From: Archangium sp.
GTDB lineage: Bacteria; Myxococcota; Myxococcia; Myxococcales; Myxococcaceae
Length of the DNA: 64,000 bases
NCBI GenBank assembly: GCA_030695565.1
Contig: JAUYRZ010000103.1
Coordinates: 1-64,000 of the forward strand
Reading direction: 5' to 3'
Shown here: one piece after another, positions 9,101 to 18,087 of the stretch
Layout of the letters: each line of letters starts with the position of its first letter
Position numbering within the stretch: the first letter of the stretch is position 1
The notes under the pieces: generated by a model
Databases searched by the model: none
Told to the model about the DNA's origin: nothing
Seen by the model: only the letters and a program-made list of their open reading frames with translations
Made by a program: the position numbers and the translations under genes

Positions 9101-12100
9101 TTGCCCACCTCCGCCACCGAGATGTTCTGCGTGGTGGTCTCTTCCACTTCAGTTGAAGGTGCGTTCCGCTGCTTGCGGCGCTGCACCATCATCGAGAGGT
9201 CGTCGAAGAACGAATACGCCACGGGCACGGCGAGCAGGGTGAGCACCAGCGAGAGCGACTGACCGCCGACCACCACCCCCGCGGTGGCGCGGTTGAAGCC
9301 CGAGCCGATACCGCGCGCGGTGACGAGGGGAATCATGCCGGCCACGAAAGCCGCCGTGGTCATCAGAATCGGTCTGAGGCGGTCTTTGTTCGCCTGGAGG
9401 ATCGCGCTGAGCCGCGCGGCCTTGCGGGTGTACTTCTCCACCGAGGCGAAGTTCGTGAAGTTCGCCTTGGCGAGCGCAGTCTCGAGGCGCTCCCGGCCGA
9501 CGCTCTGGTCGAGCAGCTCGTGCAGGGTGTTGCGCCGCGCGGTCTCGGTCTTCTGCTTGAAGGCCTCATCGAGCGCGCGCTCCACCGCGTCGTGGTTCTT
9601 CTCGCGCACGCCGTTGGTGTGGTCGATCTGCAGAATCGCGTTCTTCTTCACGACGCCGAAGAGCACGAAGATGCCCAGGAAGCTGTACAGGTCGAGCGCC
9701 TGGTCGAACAGGATGACCGAGGCGATGGCGTAGGGCAGCGTCAGCGGCAGCGAGATGAGGATCGTGACCGGGTGCAGCCACGACTCGAACTGCGCCGCGA
9801 GGATGAGGTACATGAACACGAAGCTCGCCAGGAGCCCGAGGATGAAGCTGATGCCCGTCTCGCGCATCAGCTTGGTCTGGCCCTGGGCTTTGATCGCGTA
9901 GCCCTTGCCCAGCTTCGGCACCTCCTCGTCGAGCACCGCCTTGACCGCCTCACCGATGGTGCCATCAGAAGCCCCCGGGCCGGCGTTGGCCAGGAAGGTC
10001 ACCTGCCGCTCGCGCTGGTAGCGGAGAATCGCCGAAGGGCTCGAGCCCGTCTTGATTTGCACCACGTCGGCCAGCGTGACCAGACCCACCTTCTTGCTCG
10101 GCACCGTGATCAACCGGAGCGCGTCTTCGCTGCTGCGGTACTCCGGGGTGGCGCGCAGGCGCACTTCGTACTGCTCGCCGTGCTCCGAGTAGGTCGACAC
10201 CTTCTGGCCTGCCACCAGGTACTGGAGCGCCTGGGCCACGTCGACGATCTGCACGCCGAGGTCGGCCGCGCGGCTGCGATCGACGTACACGCCGAGCTCA
10301 GGCTTGCCGAGCACCAGCGTCGATTCGACGTCGACCGCACCGGGGATCTGCTTGATCCGATCGATGATGCGCGGCGCGGCCGCCGTGAGCACGTCGAGGT
10401 CGGGCCCCGCGAGAATGTACTGCACCCGCTGCGTGGCCTGGCCGCCGCCGAACTCGTTCACGTCGGCGATGGTGACCTTCAGCTCGGGCGGCAGCGTGGG
10501 GAGGATCTTGTTGCGCACCACGTTCTTCAGATCGTTCTGGGAGATCTCCCGCTTGTCGGGCGGCAGCAGCTTCACGTAGATGCGCGCCAGGTTCGGCGTC
10601 TTCGCGGCGTCGTCACCGATGGTGACCAGGGTCGCGGTCACCTCGGGCATGTCGCGAATGATGCGGGCCACGCGCTCGCCCACCAGCTCCGTGGCAGGCA
10701 CCGAGCGGCCTTCAGGCAGGCGCACCACCACCTCGAACTGGGCGCGGTCGTCGACGGGCAGGAAGCCCTTCTTCGCCTTTGCGGCCAGGGGCACCATGGC
10801 CACCAGTGAGGCGACCGAGGCGAGCACGACGATCCACCGGTGCTTCATCACGTAGGTCAGCAGGTTCACGTAGGTGCGCTCCACCGGCTGGTAGAACGCG
10901 TCGGTGACGCGCTCGAGCAGCGAGCGGGAGTGATCGCCCGGCGCCTTCGCCTTGAGCCAGCGCGAAGCGAGGCTGGGCGTCAGCGTGAAGGAGACGAAGA
11001 GCGACACGGCGATCGCGAAGGACATCGTGATGCCGAAGCTGCCCAGGAAACGCCCGGGGATGCCGGCCACGAACGCGATGGGCAAGAACACCGCGATGAG
11101 CGAGAGCGTGGTCGCGATGACGGCGGTGCCGATCTCGCGGGTGCCTTCGATGGCGGCCTGCTTGGGGTCCATGCCCTTCTCTTCGATGAACCTGAAGATG
11201 TTCTCGAGCACCACGATGGCGTCGTCGATCACGATGCCCACCGCCAGGGCCAGCGCGAGCAGGGTGATCGAGTTGAGCGTGTAGCCCTGCAACTTCATCA
11301 GCGCGAAGGTGCCGATGATGGAGGTGGGAATGGCGAGCGCCGCGATGACGGTGCTGCGCAGGTTGCCCAGGAAGAGCAGCACGATGATGGCCGCGAAGAT
11401 CGCGCCGAGGATCAAGTGTTCGGTGACCGCCTCGGTGCCGGTGCGCACCACGGCCGAGCCGTCACGCTGCACCTCGAGGGCGTAGCCGTTGGGCAGCTCC
11501 TTCTGTACGTCGACCATGCGCTCCCTGATGGCGTCGACCACCGCCACCGTGTTGGTGCCTGACTGCTTGCTCAACGACAGCAGCACGGTGCGCTCGCCGT
11601 TCCACAACGCGCCCGTGTCTGCGTCTTGAACGCCGTCGACCACCTCGGCCAGCTCGTCGAGGCGAATCGAGCGGCCGTTCATGTCGCGGATGATGATGGC
11701 CCGCAGCTCGTCGACCGACTCGACCCGGCCGTTGACGCGCAGGGTGAGGTAGTCGCGGCTGGTGTCGACCCGGCCACCGGGCAGCGTGATGTTCTGGGCG
11801 TTGATGGCCGCGCCCACCTCGAGCGGGGAGATGCCCAGCGCGCGCAGCTTCACCGGGTCGACCAACACGTCGATCTGGCGCTTGCGGCCACCGATGAGCA
11901 CGGCCTTGCCGACGCCGTTGACCGACTCCAGGCGGCGGCGAACGATGCGGTCGGCCACGTCGGTCACTTCACGCACGGTCTTGCCGGGCGCACGCAGGGC
12001 GATGAACAACACCGGCTGCGCGTCGGGCTCGATCTTCTGCACCACCGGCGGGTCGATGCCGCGCGGCAGCTCGGCCAGCACGGTGTTCACCTTCTGCTGC

Positions 12101-12426
12101 ACTTCTTGCGAAGCGACGTCGACGTTCTTCTCGAGCAGGAACTGAATGACGACCTGGCTGACGCCTTCGGCCGAGGTGCTGCGCAGCTCGTCGATGCCGC
12201 TGATGGTGTTGACCGCGCCTTCGATCTTGTCGGAGATCTCGCGCTCCATGTCGGCCGGCGAGGTGCCCGGCTGAATGGTGGTCACGACCACGACGGGGAA
12301 GTCGATCTTGGGAAACTGATCGACGCCCAGCTGCGTGTAGAAGACGCTGCCGACGACCAGGATGACCAGTGAAAGCACCGTCGCGAAGACGGGGCGCTTC
12401 ACACACAACTCAGCGAGCCATTGCAT
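9097..12426 (-). CDS. RND-family efflux pump permease (AcrB/HAE1-like) with an insertion
   Basis: At 1109 residues it is slightly longer than the usual 1030-1050. It has the family N-terminus (LAELCVKRPVFATVLSLVI), the proton-relay Asp pair in AVGIVIDDAIVV and the TM10 Lys in VKKNAIL. Two large periplasmic loops are present, as expected for proton-driven export of lipophilic compounds. Between KNAIL and RPILM (roughly 9378-9635) there are 95 residues where AcrB, from memory, has about 38, so some 57 extra charged, helical residues sit in the predicted cytoplasmic TM10-TM11 loop. It lies 23 bases after the adaptor gene and overlaps the TolC gene by four bases. Substrate unknown. Confidence 0.92.
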   Translation of the reverse strand: MQWLAELCVKRPVFATVLSLVILVVGSVFYTQLGVDQFPKIDFPVVVVTTIQPGTSPADMEREISDKIEGAVNTISGIDELRSTSAEGVSQVVIQFLLEKNVDVASQEVQQKVNTVLAELPRGIDPPVVQKIEPDAQPVLFIALRAPGKTVREVTDVADRIVRRRLESVNGVGKAVLIGGRKRQIDVLVDPVKLRALGISPLEVGAAINAQNITLPGGRVDTSRDYLTLRVNGRVESVDELRAIIIRDMNGRSIRLDELAEVVDGVQDADTGALWNGERTVLLSLSKQSGTNTVAVVDAIRERMVDVQKELPNGYALEVQRDGSAVVRTGTEAVTEHLILGAIFAAIIVLLFLGNLRSTVIAALAIPTSIIGTFALMKLQGYTLNSITLLALALAVGIVIDDAIVVLENIFRFIEEKGMDPKQAAIEGTREIGTAVIATTLSLIAVFLPIAFVAGIPGRFLGSFGITMSFAIAVSLFVSFTLTPSLASRWLKAKAPGDHSRSLLERVTDAFYQPVERTYVNLLTYVMKHRWIVVLASVASLVAMVPLAAKAKKGFLPVDDRAQFEVVVRLPEGRSVPATELVGERVARIIRDMPEVTATLVTIGDDAAKTPNLARIYVKLLPPDKREISQNDLKNVVRNKILPTLPPELKVTIADVNEFGGGQATQRVQYILAGPDLDVLTAAAPRIIDRIKQIPGAVDVESTLVLGKPELGVYVDRSRAADLGVQIVDVAQALQYLVAGQKVSTYSEHGEQYEVRLRATPEYRSSEDALRLITVPSKKVGLVTLADVVQIKTGSSPSAILRYQRERQVTFLANAGPGASDGTIGEAVKAVLDEEVPKLGKGYAIKAQGQTKLMRETGISFILGLLASFVFMYLILAAQFESWLHPVTILISLPLTLPYAIASVILFDQALDLYSFLGIFVLFGVVKKNAILQIDHTNGVREKNHDAVERALDEAFKQKTETARRNTLHELLDQSVGRERLETALAKANFTNFASVEKYTRKAARLSAILQANKDRLRPILMTTAAFVAGMIPLVTARGIGSGFNRATAGVVVGGQSLSLVLTLLAVPVAYSFFDDLSMMVQRRKQRNAPSTEVEETTTQNISVAEVGK

Positions 12427-12449
12427 GGGGTTGGTCTCGTTCTTTCTCG

Positions 12450-13526
12450 TTACTGAATCGAAGAGCCGTCACGCAGCCCCGGGGGCGGCGCGAGGATGAC
12501 CTTCTCGCCGGCAGCCAGCGGCTCCATCACGGCGATGCGGCCGTCTTTCTCGACCCCCGTCTGCACCACCACCTCGAAGGCCTGGCCGTTGCGGGCCAGG
12601 AAGAGGCGGCGCACGGTGCCTTCGACCTTGATGGCCGAGACCGGCACGGTGGGCTGCTCGTCTTCTCCGACCGAAATCTTTCCGGTGGCGAACATGCCGG
12701 GGCGCAGCGAGCCGTCGTCATTCTTCGCCGAGGCCTCGATGATGAGGTCGCGGGTGTTGGGGCGCAGGGCAGGAGAGACGAAGCGCACCGTCGCAGGGAA
12801 GTCGCGGCCCGGGTACGACGAGACCTGCAGGAAGAGCGTCTGGCCTTCTTTGACCATCGAGACGGCGGGCTCCGGCACGCTCAAGCTGACGCGCACGGGG
12901 TTGACCGCGAAGACGCTGGCCACCCGGGTGGGCGGCTGCACGTACTCACCGACGTTCACGAAACGCTCGCCGATGACGCCGTCGAACGGCGCGCGGATGA
13001 TGGTGTCGCCAGCGGCCTTGTTGGCCAGGTCGGCGTTCGCCTGCGCGGCGTTGGCCGTGTAGAGCTGCGAGGTGCACTGCGTCTTGAGGCGCTCGAACTC
13101 GGCCTTGGCGATCGCGCCCTGGGAAAAGAGGGTGTCGGCGCGCTCGCAGTCTTGTTTGGCGAGGTTGACCTGCGTCTGGGCTGCCTGGCTCTGGGCCACG
13201 GCGGCGGCGACCTGGAAACCGGCGGCGCGCGAGTCGACCACCGCGATGACCTGGCCCTGCTTCACCGGCATGCCGCGCTCGACGTAGGTGTTGGTCACCC
13301 GGCCCGACACGTTGGCGGCGATGTCCGACTGGCGGTCGGCGCTGATGCTGCCGGTCAAGGTCAGGTACCGCGGCATCTGCCGGTGCTCGATGTCGCCGGT
13401 CTCCACCTTCACGGGCGGGAGCGCGACCAGCTGCGGCCTGGTCGAGCCCGCCTCGGGGGCGGCGTCGGGCTTCTTGGAGCAGGCGGTCAGCGCGAGTACG
13501 CCGAGCAGGATTGCGGTGCGGGTCAT
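12450..13526 (-). CDS. RND efflux periplasmic adaptor lipoprotein
   Basis: The ATG at 13526 gives MTRTAILLGVLALTACSKK, a lipoprotein signal with lipobox LTAC; a longer in-frame start would overlap the regulator gene and lacks a signal. The 358-residue protein shows the membrane-fusion-protein order: barrel-sandwich half (DIAANVSGRVTNTYVERGMPVKQGQ), an alpha-helical hairpin, the second lipoyl half (IRAPFDGVIGERFVNVGEYV) and beta-barrel and membrane-proximal domains. It bridges the RND pump and TolC channel in the periplasm. It sits 37 bases downstream of the TetR gene. Confidence 0.9.
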   Translation of the reverse strand: MTRTAILLGVLALTACSKKPDAAPEAGSTRPQLVALPPVKVETGDIEHRQMPRYLTLTGSISADRQSDIAANVSGRVTNTYVERGMPVKQGQVIAVVDSRAAGFQVAAAVAQSQAAQTQVNLAKQDCERADTLFSQGAIAKAEFERLKTQCTSQLYTANAAQANADLANKAAGDTIIRAPFDGVIGERFVNVGEYVQPPTRVASVFAVNPVRVSLSVPEPAVSMVKEGQTLFLQVSSYPGRDFPATVRFVSPALRPNTRDLIIEASAKNDDGSLRPGMFATGKISVGEDEQPTVPVSAIKVEGTVRRLFLARNGQAFEVVVQTGVEKDGRIAVMEPLAAGEKVILAPPPGLRDGSSIQ

Positions 13527-13563
13527 GGTTTTCTGCCTCAGGGTGAAAGCGAAAGAGTGGAGG

Positions 13564-14184
13564 TCATGCGACCTCCTGACGCCCGCGCCGCTTCGGTGCT
13601 TTGGGCGCGAGGGCGCGGGTGAAGAGTTGAACGAGGTCGTCGAGGTACTCGCGGTTGCTGCGCGTCGAGTAGTGCACCTTGGCCACGTGCGCGGTGAAGG
13701 CGCGGGTCTGAATCGCACCGAGGATCGCGGTGGCCACGCTCTCGGGTGCTTGGGCTTCGATGAGCCCGGCCTCATTCGCCTTCTCGAGCCACTTCGAGAT
13801 GGCGCGAATGGCGTGCACGGGGGCGTTGCGTTTGCCTTCGAAGATCTTGTCGTGGGGCACGCCGCTCTCGCGGAGCGCCGACACGCACGGGATGATCTTC
13901 TCGAAGAACGTCCAGATGCGCTCGAAGTGGGCCGCGAGCTGGCGGTCGAGGGGCCGCTCGTCGGGGCCGAGGTCGAACTCCGTCATCCACGAGGGCGAGT
14001 CGGGGGGCTGGAGCGCCTTGAGCATCAAGTCGTGGCGGTTGCCGAACCGTTTGAGCAGGGCGGGCCCGGTCACCCCGAGCCGTTCGGCCACCACGTCGAG
14101 CGAGACCGCCGCGCCGCGCTCGAGCACGCAGGCTCGCATCGTGGTGAGGATCTGTTCGTCAGTGATCAGCCGCGGGCGCGCCAT
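13564..14184 (-). CDS. TetR/AcrR-family transcriptional regulator of the efflux operon
   Basis: This 206-residue protein has an N-terminal TetR-type helix-turn-helix (residues about 8-55, including VSLDVVAERLGVTGPALLKRFGNRHDLM), followed by an all-helical ligand-binding region. It is the first gene of the run that continues with adaptor, pump and channel on the same strand. An inverted repeat lies eight bases upstream of its start. By analogy with AcrR-type systems it probably represses its own operon until a pump substrate binds. The ligand is unknown. Confidence 0.88.
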   Translation of the reverse strand: MARPRLITDEQILTTMRACVLERGAAVSLDVVAERLGVTGPALLKRFGNRHDLMLKALQPPDSPSWMTEFDLGPDERPLDRQLAAHFERIWTFFEKIIPCVSALRESGVPHDKIFEGKRNAPVHAIRAISKWLEKANEAGLIEAQAPESVATAILGAIQTRAFTAHVAKVHYSTRSNREYLDDLVQLFTRALAPKAPKRRGRQEVA

Positions 14185-14191
14185 CGAGGTT

Positions 14192-14213
14192 GGTTAGTAA
14201 GTTCAAACTAACC
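14192..14213. promoter_or_regulatory. Probable TetR operator (inverted repeat)
   Basis: GGTTAGT and ACTAACC form a perfect 7-base inverted repeat separated by eight AT-rich bases. It is placed eight bases before the ATG of the TetR gene, in a GC-rich background where such a sequence stands out. Position and symmetry suit an autoregulatory operator overlapping the promoter of the whole efflux operon. Confidence 0.7.
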
Positions 14214-14350
14214 TCCGCGCAATGATCACGTGCCGAGGTCTCCGCCGACCGCGGCCCCGGCACGCCGAGAACTTCAAGAATCCTGACCATTTGGACAGTC
14301 GCGGCGGCCAACGTGAAGAAGTGTTGGCTCACCGTGAAGCGGCGCTGCTT

Positions 14351-15532
14351 TCAGCGCGACTGTTCGCTGTCGGCGGGAAAAGGTTTGGCGGCGGTGAGGC
14401 TCAAGATGAGCTCGGTCACCGCGCGGCGGCCCAACGCGGTCGACTCCACCACCCGCACCAGCAGGGCCGAGAAGAATTCGCCCTGCTCGGCGCGGTCGAT
14501 GAACTGGGCCGAACCGAGCAGCTTCTTCCAGCTGTCTTCCGGCATCACCGCGCGCGCGGTCAACGCCGCCTTCACGAAGGTGCTGGGGCAGGGGGTGGTG
14601 CTTCTCCACGCCGTGAAGCGGTTCACGAAGTCCGCGTGGTTCTCCGCGAGCAGCGGCCCCAGCTCCATCAGCAACAACGCCTCGCTCGCCGCCGCGCACC
14701 GCGAAGCGACGGGCAACTTCGGCACGAAACGATCGCGCTGGGCCTGCGGCACCCAGGGGTGCCAGAGCATCGCCGAAGCCAGGCGAGCCCCTCGCAGCGC
14801 CTGCACGGCCTGGCTCGGGGGACCCAGCTCCTTGCGGCCCAGCGCATCGAGCACGGCGCGCTGGCGATCGAGAATGCCCACGCCCACGAGTTGATCGAGC
14901 ACGAAGGGCCGGCCCACGAGCGCTTTGGCCAGGGCGGTGACGTCGGTGACCGCGGCCTCGAGCGTGCCCGCCCGGTGACCCTGGAGCAGCCGGAGCAGCG
15001 CCAGCCCACGCACCTGACGGAGGGCGAGGGTGGGGGCCTCGACGATGGCGCTGTGCACTTCGAAGAACTCCAGCGGGGTGCCGGCGACCTCGCCCCAGTC
15101 GTCGCGGCCCTGCAGGTCAGCCATCCACCCGAAGTCGCGCTCCACCACCGGCGCGTCGGCCGCGCGCCAGAGGAGCTGCTCACCGAGCGTGTCGAGCGCA
15201 GCGAGGGTCTTCTCGTCGATGGGGCCGGGGGCGTCGGGGCATCGCTCGAGGTGCCGTTGCACCGCCGCTGATTCGCCCGTCCAGCGCAGCTGGCAACCGA
15301 GCGCCGGCGGGGTGGGCTCGCCCGGGGTGTTCCAGGCGGCGGCCGCTGCGAGCTGGGCCTCCAGCGTGGCTGCGTTCTTTTCCCAGTCGGCGGTCAGCTG
15401 ACGGCGAACGGGCTCGGTATCGTCGGCGATGACGCGTTGAGCGACGACGCGCAGCGCGATGAACGCGAAGAGCACGAGGCCGATGGCGAAGACGGCGAAG
15501 GCGAGGCTGAGGCGCTTGAGCAGTCGAGGCAC
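14351..15532 (-). CDS. Membrane-anchored protein of unknown function
   Basis: This 393-residue protein has one N-terminal membrane segment (about residues 8-33, AFAVFAIGLVLFAFIALRVV), then a soluble, mostly helical, presumably periplasmic domain rich in Ala, Leu and Trp. I do not recognise the family; no catalytic motif stands out. It follows the DUF952 gene by 63 bases on the same strand, with a REP-like hairpin in between, so it may be the last member of the upstream run or separately transcribed. The 137 bases between it and the TetR operator hold no gene. Confidence 0.65.
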   Translation of the reverse strand: MPRLLKRLSLAFAVFAIGLVLFAFIALRVVAQRVIADDTEPVRRQLTADWEKNAATLEAQLAAAAAWNTPGEPTPPALGCQLRWTGESAAVQRHLERCPDAPGPIDEKTLAALDTLGEQLLWRAADAPVVERDFGWMADLQGRDDWGEVAGTPLEFFEVHSAIVEAPTLALRQVRGLALLRLLQGHRAGTLEAAVTDVTALAKALVGRPFVLDQLVGVGILDRQRAVLDALGRKELGPPSQAVQALRGARLASAMLWHPWVPQAQRDRFVPKLPVASRCAAASEALLLMELGPLLAENHADFVNRFTAWRSTTPCPSTFVKAALTARAVMPEDSWKKLLGSAQFIDRAEQGEFFSALLVRVVESTALGRRAVTELILSLTAAKPFPADSEQSR

Positions 15533-15569
15533 GGGTGAGGGCCTCGTATGACAAAACAGACCGACGCGC

Positions 15570-15596
15570 GCCCCTCACCCGAAGGGAGAGGGAGCT
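15570..15596. repeat. REP-like intergenic hairpin, copy 1
   Basis: A CCCCTCACCC/GGGAGAGGG-type imperfect inverted repeat sits just 3' of the DUF952 gene. It belongs to a family of at least five similar intergenic elements in this window (near 27481, 28917, 42431 and 48452). All have a CCCTCTC...GAGAGGG core. In this context it may attenuate transcription. Confidence 0.6.
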
Positions 15597-15934
15597 CAGG
15601 GGAACGCGCTGAGCGGCACCACCCTCACCACCGCCGCGGCGGGAATGGGGCCGTACACGTGAGGGAACACCCGGCCGTCGTGGTGCGCATGCACCGCCCC
15701 GTCGACCGACACCGGGGCCTCCCGCTTCACCTCGACCCCGAGCAGCGCCTCGTCGAGCTCGATGACCAACACCTCTTCGGCCGCGCCCGAGAAGGAGGCC
15801 GCCGCCACCTTCAGGGTGGTCTGCGCGTCATCACAACAGTGCACGAAACCATCGGTCTCGAAGCGTGCGGGCGTGTACTGGCCCGCGCGCCAACCGGCCT
15901 TCCACTCCGAGGCGAGCGCGAGGTGAAACATCAC
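15596..15934 (-). CDS. DUF952-family protein
   Basis: This 112-residue protein has the DUF952 signatures DGFVHCCDDAQ near residue 29 and FPHVYGPIP near 90, and the family length of about 110. DUF952 proteins are small cytoplasmic proteins of unknown biochemical role. The GTG start overlaps the stop of the upstream M48 protease gene by four bases; an ATG one codon later is equally possible. The coupling suggests co-expression with the protease lipoproteins, but I infer no function. Confidence 0.8.
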   Translation of the reverse strand: MMFHLALASEWKAGWRAGQYTPARFETDGFVHCCDDAQTTLKVAAASFSGAAEEVLVIELDEALLGVEVKREAPVSVDGAVHAHHDGRVFPHVYGPIPAAAVVRVVPLSAFP

Positions 15935-16947
15935 GGCGCGAGCGGGGCGAACACCTTGCTCAGGTCGGGTTTGGCGGTGCCGTGCACGAAGTCGCTCAGC
16001 TCACCCTTGCGCAGCGCCTCGAGTCTGGTGGCGCGCTCGAGGGAGGCCGGGTGATTGGCCTGCGCCCAGCCGGTGAGAAACTTCTCGTACTCCAGCGCGT
16101 CGTAGCCCGCGAACGACACCAGCTCGAGGGCGGCGCGGTCGGTCTGCAACTCGACGTCTTTGTCGTTGCCCAGCTGCACCAACATCATCATCACCTGCAT
16201 GATGAACTGGGTGAACCCGGGGTCGGCTTTGCTGGCGTCGGACGCAGGGTCGAAGCTGCGCGCGAACCTGGCGGCCTCCGCGAGGGCGGCGTTCTTCGGG
16301 GTGCTACTCTCCATCAGCGCGGCGGCGTAGCGGGCGGCGATGCACTGCTTGAACTTCGCCTCGACATAGGTGAGCAGCATGTGTTTCTGAACCACGTGGC
16401 CGATCTCGTGAGCGAGCACGCCCGCGAGCTGCGCTTCGTTGGTCATCTTCTTGAGCAGCGCGGTGGTGACGAACACGTAGCCGCCCGGCGTGCTGAAGGC
16501 CTGGGGGCTCTCGCTCTCGAGCACCCCGAAGACCCACGGGAGATCGGGCCGGCTGGAGTAGTGCGCGAGGTTCTTGCCCACCACCGCCACGTGCGCGCTC
16601 ACGGCATTCTTGCCGCCCTCGGGCAGGGTGACGGGCTTCTGGCTGGCGAGGGTGTCGATCAACTTCTGCGGATTCTTTTCGGTGGCGCCTTCGACGTAGA
16701 AGCGGCCGGCCCGGGCCGCCAGCGTGATGGCCAGCTCCTGGCCGATGACCCGCTCTTCTTCGAAGCCAGGGTCGTGCCTGAGCACCGGCTCACAGCTGAC
16801 CTCGGCCGCGGCGCGGGCCACCTGGGCCTGGGCCATCAGCGCCTGGGTCTCCAACATCATCTTGCTCATGTCCGTCGGCGAGGGCTGTTGGATCAGCGGG
16901 GCACAACCGACGACGCAGCAGAGTGTGGCCAGACCGGCGATGCGCAC
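15931..16947 (-). CDS. M48-family metalloprotease lipoprotein (paralogue 2)
   Basis: I place the start at the GTG at 16947. It has AGGAGG about six bases upstream and gives a lipoprotein signal (RIAGLATLCCVVGC). A longer in-frame start runs through the terminator upstream and has no signal. The 338-residue protein carries the zinc motif in GVLAHEIGHVVQKH, followed by a downstream Glu-containing helix as in M48 proteases (periplasmic BepA/LoiP-like quality-control enzymes). It is closely related to the next gene upstream, so the two are a tandem duplication. A terminator separates them, suggesting reduced expression of this copy. Confidence 0.85.
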   Translation of the reverse strand: MRIAGLATLCCVVGCAPLIQQPSPTDMSKMMLETQALMAQAQVARAAAEVSCEPVLRHDPGFEEERVIGQELAITLAARAGRFYVEGATEKNPQKLIDTLASQKPVTLPEGGKNAVSAHVAVVGKNLAHYSSRPDLPWVFGVLESESPQAFSTPGGYVFVTTALLKKMTNEAQLAGVLAHEIGHVVQKHMLLTYVEAKFKQCIAARYAAALMESSTPKNAALAEAARFARSFDPASDASKADPGFTQFIMQVMMMLVQLGNDKDVELQTDRAALELVSFAGYDALEYEKFLTGWAQANHPASLERATRLEALRKGELSDFVHGTAKPDLSKVFAPLAP

Positions 16948-16971
16948 GAAGACCTCCTGGCTACTGCAGGG

Positions 16972-17008
16972 AAAAGAAAAGGGGCCCGCGCGACCTGCAC
17001 GGGCCCCT
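16972..17008 (-). terminator. Rho-independent terminator between the two M48 genes
   Basis: On the reverse strand, a 9-base perfect stem (AGGGGCCCG/CGGGCCCCT) is followed by a T-rich run (TTTTCTTTTC). It lies 20 bases after the stop of the first M48 gene and before the ribosome-binding site of the second. It should terminate or attenuate the run that starts at the cyclase gene. Confidence 0.85.
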
Positions 17009-17028
17009 CGCAAGAATGGCTCGACTGA

Positions 17029-18087
17029 TTACTTCGTGGCCAGCGGCGCGAACGCCTTGGCGGTGTCAGGCTTGGCCGTACCGGTGGCAAAGTCCTTCAG
17101 CTCACCCTCACGCAGGGCCTTCAGCTTGGCCACGCGCTCGTCGGTCGAAGGGTGGCTCGACAACACGCCGCCGCCCTGACCGCCCAACGAGACGAGGAAC
17201 TTCTCGTACTCGGTCGGGTCGTAACCGGCGAAGGCCACCAGCTCGAGGCCCGTGGCGTCGGTCTGGAACTCCGACTCCTTGTCGTTGCCCGTCTGGAGAA
17301 GGCCGATCACCGCGCTCATGATGAACTTGATGAAGCCGCCCTCTTCCTTGTCGAGGTCGATGGTGCCGTCGAACTTCTTGGCGTACTTGGCCGCTTCGTC
17401 GGTGGCCGGGTTGCTCGGGCCGCCGTGCTCGATCAGGTAGCCCGCGTAGTTCGCCGCGATGCACTGCTTGTGCTTGGCATCCTTGTACTTGACCAGCGAG
17501 TGCTTGTGCACCACGTGGCCGATCTCGTGGCCGAGCACGCCGGCGAGCTGCGCCTCGTTGGTGATCTTCTTGAGCAACGCGGTGGTGACCACCACGTAGC
17601 CGCCCGGCGCGCTGAACGCGTTGACGGTGTCGTTCTTGATCACCGCGAACGTCCACGGCAGGTCGGGGCGAGCGGAGTAGCGCGCCAGGTTCTTGCCGAC
17701 GATCGACACGTACGCGGTCAGATCGTTGATCGCGTTGTCGGGGAGCGTGACCGCTTTCTTCTCGGCCAGGTTCTTGTTCAGGGTCTCCGGGTTCTTCTCG
17801 GTGAGCCCGTCGAGGAACAGGTGGCCACTGCCCGAGATGAGCTCGACGCCCACCACGCCGCCGATGGCGCGCTCTTCGTTGAAGCCGACCTGGGTCTCGA
17901 GGACGGGCGCGCACTTCTTCTCGGCATAGGCCTTGGCGTCAGCGCCCAGCTTGGCGAGCTTGTCGCCTTCGGCCTTGGCAGCGTTGGCGGCGGCCATGGG
18001 GTCTCCACCCTTGATCGCGCCGAACAGGGCGCAGCCGGGGGAGAGGAGGACGACGAGCGACAGGGTCGCCAGTTGAAGGGCCTTCAC
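17029..18087 (-). CDS. M48-family metalloprotease lipoprotein (paralogue 1)
   Basis: This 352-residue protein starts with GTG and a lipoprotein signal (LVVLLSPGC). It contains the zinc-protease motif GVLGHEIGHVVHKH, preceded by PGGYVVVTTALLKKITNEAQ, as in M48 peptidases. An outer-membrane-facing or periplasmic role in protein quality control is likely from family knowledge. The start overlaps the stop of the SH3-like gene by four bases (GTGA), indicating coupled translation. It differs from its neighbour paralogue mainly at the N-terminus and in the spacer regions. Confidence 0.88.
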   Translation of the reverse strand: MKALQLATLSLVVLLSPGCALFGAIKGGDPMAAANAAKAEGDKLAKLGADAKAYAEKKCAPVLETQVGFNEERAIGGVVGVELISGSGHLFLDGLTEKNPETLNKNLAEKKAVTLPDNAINDLTAYVSIVGKNLARYSARPDLPWTFAVIKNDTVNAFSAPGGYVVVTTALLKKITNEAQLAGVLGHEIGHVVHKHSLVKYKDAKHKQCIAANYAGYLIEHGGPSNPATDEAAKYAKKFDGTIDLDKEEGGFIKFIMSAVIGLLQTGNDKESEFQTDATGLELVAFAGYDPTEYEKFLVSLGGQGGGVLSSHPSTDERVAKLKALREGELKDFATGTAKPDTAKAFAPLATK

